From the NCBI GenBank assembly GCA_028707085.1, contig JAQTUW010000008.1:1-64000 (forward strand): 64,000 nt of DNA, read 5' to 3'. The translations under genes and the position numbers were made by a program. Shown in pieces: positions 59,176 to 64,000 of this stretch. The first letter of the stretch is position 1; every line of letters starts with the position of its first letter. The notes beneath the pieces were generated by a model, which saw only the letters and a program-made list of their open reading frames with translations, made no database searches and had not been told where the DNA came from. The stretch comes from Methylococcales bacterium (GTDB lineage: Bacteria > Pseudomonadota > Gammaproteobacteria > Methylococcales > Methylomonadaceae).

Positions 59176-60048
59176 TTAACCGGCCATGAAATTATCCGGC
59201 TCGGCTATCACCGGATTGCGCAGGCTGCCGATCCCCTCGATTTCGATTCGCACCGTCTGTCCGGGTTTCAGATAGCCGCGCGGTTTCATTTTTACGCCGA
59301 CGCCGGCCGGTGTGCCGGTGGTAATCACGTCGCCCGGCTCCAGGGTCATGGCCTGACTTAGATAAGCGACCATTTCGTAACAATTGAAGAGCATGTCGCG
59401 GGTATTGGCGTTCTGGCGTAATTCGTCATCGACCCAGGTTTTCAGGCTCAGATGGTGCGGGTTCGGAATTTCGTCCGCCGTCACCAGCCACGGGCCAAGC
59501 GGGCCGTGGGTGTCAAAAGATTTTCCCAGCGTCCAGGTCGGCGTCCGCTGTTGCCAGTCGCGCACTGTCACGTCATTGCAGATGGTAAAACCGGCGATGA
59601 CCCGTGGCGCGTTTTCCAGGCTGACGTTTTTACAGCGTTCGCCGACTATGAACGCCAGTTCCCCCTCGTAATCGACTTTTTCGGAGATTTTTGGGCAATG
59701 AATGGCTGCGCCGTCGCCGATGATGCAGCTATTTTGTTTGCTGAAAAAAGTCGGGTATTCCGGTTTTTCCCGTCCGGTTTCGCCTATATGGTCGGCGTAA
59801 TTCAGACCCAGGCCCAAAAACTTGCCCGGCCGAAGCACGGGCGCCAATAATTTGATGTCGCTTAGCGGAACCCGCTGCCGGCCGGAATCGATCAAATCCT
59901 GCATCGCTTTCAGTCCGGCGGTGCCTGACGACAAAAAAGCAATCATGTCGTCCGCGTCGGCTATATGGCCGGTCGCGAGTACGGCCTGAGCGTCGATTAT
60001 CGCCCCAATATGCTGCTTTTGGTCATAAAAAAATGTAGCAAGTTTCAT
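59176..60048 (-). CDS. Fumarylacetoacetate hydrolase family protein
   Basis: A 290-residue FAH-fold protein. GLGLNYADHIGETG near 77 has the catalytic His, and KVDYEGELAFIVGERCKNVS near 124 and NDVTVRDWQQRTPTWTLGKSFDTHGPLGPWLVTADEIP near 159 contain the metal and substrate residues. GDVITTGTPAGVGVKMKPRGYLKPGQTVRIEIEGIGSLRNPV near 241 is the C-terminal hallmark. It resembles ureidoglycolate lyase, fumarylpyruvate hydrolase and similar enzymes; the exact substrate cannot be told. Confidence 0.9.
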   Translation of the reverse strand: MKLATFFYDQKQHIGAIIDAQAVLATGHIADADDMIAFLSSGTAGLKAMQDLIDSGRQRVPLSDIKLLAPVLRPGKFLGLGLNYADHIGETGREKPEYPTFFSKQNSCIIGDGAAIHCPKISEKVDYEGELAFIVGERCKNVSLENAPRVIAGFTICNDVTVRDWQQRTPTWTLGKSFDTHGPLGPWLVTADEIPNPHHLSLKTWVDDELRQNANTRDMLFNCYEMVAYLSQAMTLEPGDVITTGTPAGVGVKMKPRGYLKPGQTVRIEIEGIGSLRNPVIAEPDNFMAG

Positions 60049-60311
60049 ACGGGCTGAATTTTTGCAAAAAAATAAACCGATTATTGTACCGCAAAGTTGA
60101 AAAATAACGGTTAGTGTGTAAAAAATTTCTTGGTGAATTATGAAGCTTTGATGACGACGAGGCCCCGGTTTTCAAGGTCTTCAGCCCCATGAAAATTATA
60201 CTTGACATGGTTGTTGAAATATGATTGGGTAAAGTTTTTGGTTGCCTTATGGTTTTTTGTGGGTTACCCTGAAATTTCATCAACCAGTACATTTAACTAA
60301 TGAGGAGGTGA

Positions 60312-60716
60312 ATGATGAGAAAAAACAGATGGTTAGCCAAAACTATGCTGACGATTTCCCTGGCATCTTTTTGCTCAATCGGTCTGGCTAAAAATACGAA
60401 ACATGAATTTTCAGACGGCCAAACAGGCGTCGCTTCTTACTTCAATGACCGGTACCATGGTCAGCGAACGGCAAACGGCGAACGCTACGATAAAAATGCT
60501 TTAACCGCAGCCCATGTTTCACTGCCATTCGGTACAGTGTTGCATGTAGTCAACCTACGAAACAACCGAAGCGTGGATGTCCGCATCAACTCACGGACGC
60601 ATCATGCAAACCGGCGTCTGCTGGATTTATCCAGTCGAGCCGCCAAAGACCTTGGTTTTTATAAGGCAGGTCTTACCAAAGTCAAAGTAACCATTCTACG
60701 CTTGGGCGAAGCTTAG
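60312..60716 (+). CDS. RlpA-like double-psi beta-barrel protein with altered active site
   Basis: A 134-residue exported protein (signal peptide to about residue 26) with the RlpA-family barrel: GVASYFNDRYHGQRTANGERYDKNALTAAHVSLPFGTVLHVVN. Glu57 of GERYD is kept, but the stretch that usually reads RINDRGPF is RINSRTHHANRR, so the catalytic Asp is Ser94. The RLLDLSSRAAKDLGF helix is conserved. The protein has no SPOR domain. It may bind peptidoglycan without lytic activity. GGAGGTG precedes the start; a second ATG follows directly. Confidence 0.82.
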   Translation: MMRKNRWLAKTMLTISLASFCSIGLAKNTKHEFSDGQTGVASYFNDRYHGQRTANGERYDKNALTAAHVSLPFGTVLHVVNLRNNRSVDVRINSRTHHANRRLLDLSSRAAKDLGFYKAGLTKVKVTILRLGEA

Positions 60717-60738
60717 AATCTTTTTAAAATCGTCGCCT

Positions 60739-60772
60739 GCCCGTTCGGGAATGAATGGGCGCGGCAGTTTTT
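60739..60772 (+). terminator. Probable terminator after the RlpA-like gene
   Basis: GCCCGTTC at 60739-60746 pairs with GAATGGGC at 60753-60760 (one G-T pair), and five T follow the next GC-rich bases (60768-60772). It would stop the RlpA-like transcript before the ATPase gene. Confidence 0.65.
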
Positions 60773-60823
60773 AAACAGCTTCTTGGATAGCAAATCAAAA
60801 CCGGATTATTTTAGGACATTACC

Positions 60824-61591
60824 GTGATCGACTGGAATACTACCTTTGCCGCGATTTGGCGTCAGCGTCAGCAATATTTGCGCCCGGTTGTTCAGTTCGA
60901 CCCTATTGGTGTTGATCAACTGCTGGGCATAGACAAGCAAAAGCAGCAACTGGTCGCCAATACCGAAAGATTTTTAGACGGATTGCCCGCCAATAACGCC
61001 CTGTTATGGGGTGCGCGCGGCACCGGCAAGTCTTCGCTGGTCAAGGCCATGTTGAATGAATATCTGCATCGCGGCTTGCGGATTATCGAGATAGACAAGC
61101 AGGATCTGCTGTATTTGCCGGAAATTGTTGACGAAATTAGGGATTTGCCGCAACGTTTCATCGTTTATTGCGACGATCTGTCCTTTGAAGCCGGAGACAA
61201 TTTATACAAACCGCTTAAAAGCGTGCTGGAAGGCTCCATCGAATCGCCGCCGGAAAACGTGCTTTTTTATGCGACATCCAATCGCCGGCATTTATTGCCG
61301 GAACTGATGCGGGATAATCTGGACACCCGTCTGGTAAACGGCGAAGTCCATTATTCGGACGCCATAGAAGAAATTATTTCGCTTTCGGATCGTTTTGGCC
61401 TGCGCCTGTCATTTTATCCGCAGGATACGGCAAGTTATCTTGAAATTGTCGATGCCTATTTTACGGATTACCAGGGCGATATGGATCAATTGCACCAGAT
61501 GGCGCTGGCTTTCGCCCATCAGCATGCGGCCAAAAACGGCAGAACCGCCAATCAGTTTTATAAAGCTTTCGGCGGTTGTATTCCCAATTAG
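60824..61591 (+). CDS. DUF815 ATP-binding protein
   Basis: A 255-residue AAA-like ATPase with a GTG start at 60824. Walker A is GARGTGKSSLVKAML near 63, Walker B RFIVYCDDLSFE near 112, and the sensor-like FYATSNRRHLLPE near 149. The family pattern MIDWNTTFAAIWRQRQQYLRPVVQFDPIGVDQLLGI and the closing TANQFYKAFGG identify DUF815. The cellular role is unknown to me. It probably is transcribed independently of the RlpA-like gene. Confidence 0.87.
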   Translation: MIDWNTTFAAIWRQRQQYLRPVVQFDPIGVDQLLGIDKQKQQLVANTERFLDGLPANNALLWGARGTGKSSLVKAMLNEYLHRGLRIIEIDKQDLLYLPEIVDEIRDLPQRFIVYCDDLSFEAGDNLYKPLKSVLEGSIESPPENVLFYATSNRRHLLPELMRDNLDTRLVNGEVHYSDAIEEIISLSDRFGLRLSFYPQDTASYLEIVDAYFTDYQGDMDQLHQMALAFAHQHAAKNGRTANQFYKAFGGCIPN

Positions 61592-61939
61592 AAGTCGGTA
61601 AATGGATCGTTCCGCTCCCGCCACGGGAACAGGAACTTTCCTGTGGAGTCATGCTCTATCATTCAAATAAAATTGCTTTCCAGGTGCGCGGGGAGTAAAT
61701 TTTCAAGCACTTTTAGTCGTTCGCCAATTTTGTTTTGACGAAAAGGCTAATCTGCTGCCGGGGTATTTTGACAGAGGTTTAGGCCGCATGGATGCCGACT
61801 CAAGCCAACATGGATGTATTCACGGCTTCCTCTGGCGGACTACTAGTCATATTCAGATGTTTGTCGTATATTTTTAATGACTATTCAGCATATTGCATCT
61901 GTGCTGCTACCGGCTTTATTAACTTTCATTTTAACGACC
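61592..61939. other. Intergenic region, nothing recognised
   Basis: About 350 bp with no repeat or RNA found. The reading frame of the following gene can be extended upstream to 61877 within it. Confidence 0.4.
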
Positions 61940-62245
61940 ATGACTTCCAATACGAACGAAAAGCAGGCGCTGGCGGAAATCTATTCGGCACTGATAGGCA
62001 CCGGCGACTCTGCCGCCGCCGATTTTCTGGACGCCAGCATTGATGAGTTAAAAGCGGGCATACTCGAGCACTTCAAACCAAAGCATATGGAGAATCTGTT
62101 CAAGGATGCGTTTATTCGTGGCGTAAACTATACGCTGTTTCAGCAAAAGCAAATGAATAGGCAGCTAACGGAAGAGGATTTGTTTGGCGTCAATGGACTG
62201 ATCAGCAAACGCATCGATTGGGATGACGTGATGCTGGACTGGTAA
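61940..62245 (+). CDS. Small hypothetical protein
   Basis: A 101-residue acidic protein from ATG 61940 (MTSNTNEKQALAEIYSALIGTGDSAAADFLDASIDELKAGILEHF). The frame is open from an ATG at 61877, which would add a hydrophobic 21-residue leader. Neither start has a ribosome-binding site, so the true start is uncertain. It is predicted to be helical with no known motif or cysteine. I do not recognise the family. It lies between the DUF815 ATPase and DegT genes. Confidence 0.55.
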   Translation: MTSNTNEKQALAEIYSALIGTGDSAAADFLDASIDELKAGILEHFKPKHMENLFKDAFIRGVNYTLFQQKQMNRQLTEEDLFGVNGLISKRIDWDDVMLDW

Positions 62246-62373
62246 ACGCGCTATTATTTCTAAAGTTGATTAATCGTCATCAGCGTCATTTCCTGCCTGG
62301 GAATATGGCTTGCTCCTGCCCTGTCGCCGGCCGGCGCTACAACGCCGGTATTTCCCGCTAAGGATACCGCCGA

Positions 62374-63588
62374 ATGCCCCACCCGAAAAAATCGGTCTCG
62401 GATCTAGCCCTGTTTGGCGGCCAGCCGCTGTTTGCAGAGCCGCTCTATGTGGGGCGGCCCAATATTTGCGACCATGATGCATTATTCAGACGCATACAGG
62501 ACGCCGTCGATCTGCGCTGGCTGACCAACGACGGCCCTTTGCTGCTGGAGATGGAGGCCCGCTTTGCCGAGTTTCTGGCGGTCAAGCACTGCATTGCCGT
62601 CGCCAACGCCACGCTGGGGCTGCAATTGCTGGCTCATGCCCTGGAGCTGAAAGGCGAAGTCATCATGCCATCCTTTACTTTCATTGGTACCGCCAGAGCC
62701 ATGGAATGGCAAGGGCTCAAGCCGCGGTTTTGCGATGTGCTGGATTCGCGCCATTCTCTCGATCCCGCCGCGGTTCGCAAGGCCATCACCCCCAATGTTT
62801 CCGCCATTCTGGGGGTGCATCTGTGGGGCATGCCCTGCATGATAGACGAATTGCAGGCCATTGCCGACCAGTATGGCATCCCGCTGATTTTCGATGCCGC
62901 TCACGCTATCGGTTCCAGCTATAAAGGCGAAAGGATAGGCCGTTTCGGCAGGGCGGAAGTCTTCAGCCTGCATGCCACCAAAGCTATCAACGCACTGGAA
63001 GGCGGGTTGATCGCCACCGATGACGACGAACTGGCGCACCGTCTGTGCCCTGTGCGCAACTATGGCATTGTGGATGAAAATACCTTTGAAGGAACCGGCG
63101 TCAACGCCAAGATGAATGAGTTTTCGGCGGCCATGGGGCTGACCAATCTGGAACATTTTAGCCTGTTGCAGACCCATAACCGGGGTCTTCAGGCCGCGTA
63201 TATGACGGGCCTGGATAAGACGGACGGCATACAGTCGGTGACGGCGGCGAATATTGAAAATCATAATTCCCATTATGCGGTATTCAGAATCTATCCGGAA
63301 TTCGGGCTTTCCAGAGACGAAATCCGCGAAATCCTGGTAAAGGAAAATATCTTCGGCAAACGGTATTTCTGGCCGGGTTGTCACCGCTGTCCGCCCTACA
63401 ATAATCTTGATCCGGCGTTGTCGCTGCCGGTAACGGAGGCGCTGGTCGACGGACTGTTGCAGCTTCCAACCGGTTTGCAGATCGGCGCGGACGACGCCAG
63501 GGCCATCGCCGGGCTGCTGGCCTTTATCGGCAAGCATGCCGACGGCAAGGATGGGATAAAACACAGGTTCGGTTTGCCGCCGGTCTAA
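62374..63588 (+). CDS. DegT/DnrJ/EryC1/StrS family aminotransferase
   Basis: PLP-dependent sugar aminotransferase of 404 residues. PSFTFIGTARAMEWQGLKPRFCDV near 98 and DAAHAIGSSYKG near 177 are the fold signatures. The PLP lysine is in FSLHATKAINALEGG near 205. VTEALVDGLLQLPTG closes the substrate site. It would add an amino group to a keto-sugar nucleotide for surface glycan synthesis. AAGGAT precedes the ATG. It is followed by a WbqC-like gene, 5 bp away, the same functional context. Confidence 0.92.
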   Translation: MPHPKKSVSDLALFGGQPLFAEPLYVGRPNICDHDALFRRIQDAVDLRWLTNDGPLLLEMEARFAEFLAVKHCIAVANATLGLQLLAHALELKGEVIMPSFTFIGTARAMEWQGLKPRFCDVLDSRHSLDPAAVRKAITPNVSAILGVHLWGMPCMIDELQAIADQYGIPLIFDAAHAIGSSYKGERIGRFGRAEVFSLHATKAINALEGGLIATDDDELAHRLCPVRNYGIVDENTFEGTGVNAKMNEFSAAMGLTNLEHFSLLQTHNRGLQAAYMTGLDKTDGIQSVTAANIENHNSHYAVFRIYPEFGLSRDEIREILVKENIFGKRYFWPGCHRCPPYNNLDPALSLPVTEALVDGLLQLPTGLQIGADDARAIAGLLAFIGKHADGKDGIKHRFGLPPV

Positions 63589-63593
63589 AGCGT

Positions 63594-64000
63594 ATGATGC
63601 GAGTTTCAATCATGCAGCCGTATTTATTCCCATACATCGGCTATTTTCAGTTGCTGTCCGCCTGCGATCTATTTATAGTATATGATGATGTGCAATATAT
63701 ACAGGGGGGCTGGGTCAACCGCAATCGAATTCTGATAAACGGTCAGGCGCAATGGATCACATTGCCTGTTGCGAAGGCCGATTACCGGTTACCCATCAAT
63801 CAGCGCTGCTATCAGCCGGAAAATCGGCTGGCGCAAGGGCTGCGACGGCGAATAATCGGCGCGTATGCGACAGCGCCTTACTTTGATAAGGTCATGCCGC
63901 TCATCGATGAGATACTGGCCTATGAGGATGTGAATGTGGCGCGGTTTAATACCCATCAACTGTTGAAAATCGCCGACTTTATCGACATAAATACGCCGAT
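63594..64000 (+). CDS. WbqC-like protein, cut by the window end
   Basis: The open frame runs from ATG 63594 to the end, giving about 135 residues so far. MRVSIMQPYLFPYIGYFQLLSACDLFIVYDDVQYIQGGWVNRNRILINGQAQWITLPV is the WbqC family start, a family found in O-antigen clusters. The gene starts 5 bp after degT, so the two are co-transcribed. A second ATG follows directly at 63597. The C-terminal part is outside the window. Confidence 0.88.
   Translation, partial: MMRVSIMQPYLFPYIGYFQLLSACDLFIVYDDVQYIQGGWVNRNRILINGQAQWITLPVAKADYRLPINQRCYQPENRLAQGLRRRIIGAYATAPYFDKVMPLIDEILAYEDVNVARFNTHQLLKIADFIDINTP

Noticed and set aside
60202..60225. TTGACA and TATGAT upstream of the RlpA-like gene as a promoter.
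   Set aside because: The two hexamers are only 12 bp apart, too close for a sigma-70 promoter.
62482..63609. A 375-codon minus frame opposite the DegT gene.
   Set aside because: The forward strand encodes a clear aminotransferase with its PLP lysine; the minus frame has no features.

Overview
The window looks like the chromosome of a gammaproteobacterium. The gyrB, recF, dnaN, bamD, rluD, aroKB-damX, hda and pyrD proteins are of that type, and the genome is nitrogen-fixing and exports proteins with an exosortase-type tail. A Methylococcales methanotroph is my best guess from the overall gene mix. No methane-oxidation gene is present to prove it, so the taxonomy is inference.

Layout. (1) 1-6.4 kb is the replication-origin neighbourhood. 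gyrB, recF and dnaN are read leftwards. Right of dnaN lies an AT-rich region with four DnaA boxes but no dnaA. Two parS-type centromere sites flank and overlap the 3' end of recF. (2) 6.4-10.8 kb holds an orphan family 2 glycosyltransferase, a secreted metallophosphatase followed by a VPLPA-CTERM-like exported protein, and a small exported protein with a duplicated two-cysteine module. (3) 11.2-14.6 kb is an arsDA-arsR cluster without an arsenite permease or arsenate reductase, next to a ZIP metal transporter. (4) 14.6-23 kb is mostly housekeeping: pgeF, rluD, bamD, a secreted HExxH protein, a DUF2058 protein, thiO, an outer-membrane barrel, an iminopeptidase and ubiX. (5) 23-28.2 kb is a nitrogenase accessory operon read leftwards: nifB, a 4Fe-4S ferredoxin, a nifO-like ArsC-fold protein, a flavodiiron protein, two 2Fe-2S ferredoxins and nifQ. 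A sigma-54 promoter and two NifA-type upstream sites precede nifB. (6) 28.2-32.9 kb holds a DUF411 copper-site protein, hemE and the aroK-aroB-damX group. (7) 33-47.5 kb has an Rpn-type nuclease, a 1,701-residue exported beta-helix/Ig-repeat protein and a leftward surface-polysaccharide cluster: flippase, three glycosyltransferases, O-antigen polymerase/ligase and two methyltransferases, one of them frameshifted. (8) 47.9-54.5 kb is envelope and transport: an L,D-transpeptidase, a DUF882 peptidase, an acyltransferase, an AmpG-type permease and NhaD. (9) 54.6-64 kb holds assimilatory sulfite reductase with DUF934, pyrD, hda, DUF2069, a fumarylacetoacetate hydrolase family protein, an RlpA-like protein with an altered active site, a DUF815 ATPase, a small unknown protein, and a DegT aminotransferase followed by a WbqC-like gene cut by the window end.

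The genes cooperate most clearly in the nif operon. NifB makes the iron-sulfur core of the cofactor, NifQ supplies molybdenum, the ferredoxins carry electrons, and the flavodiiron protein probably removes oxygen. The polysaccharide cluster and the DegT/WbqC pair both serve the cell surface. The non-coding DNA is also rich: two dispersed palindromic repeat families, 21-bp-spaced repeats left of gyrB, a 19-bp direct repeat in the origin, and an intercistronic hairpin block in the nif operon. I found no CRISPR array, rRNA, complete tRNA or intact insertion sequence. I did not find a system that I can confidently call wholly new. The parS/origin arrangement, the nif operon with its flavodiiron protein, the giant beta-helix protein and the duplicated two-cysteine module are the best leads.
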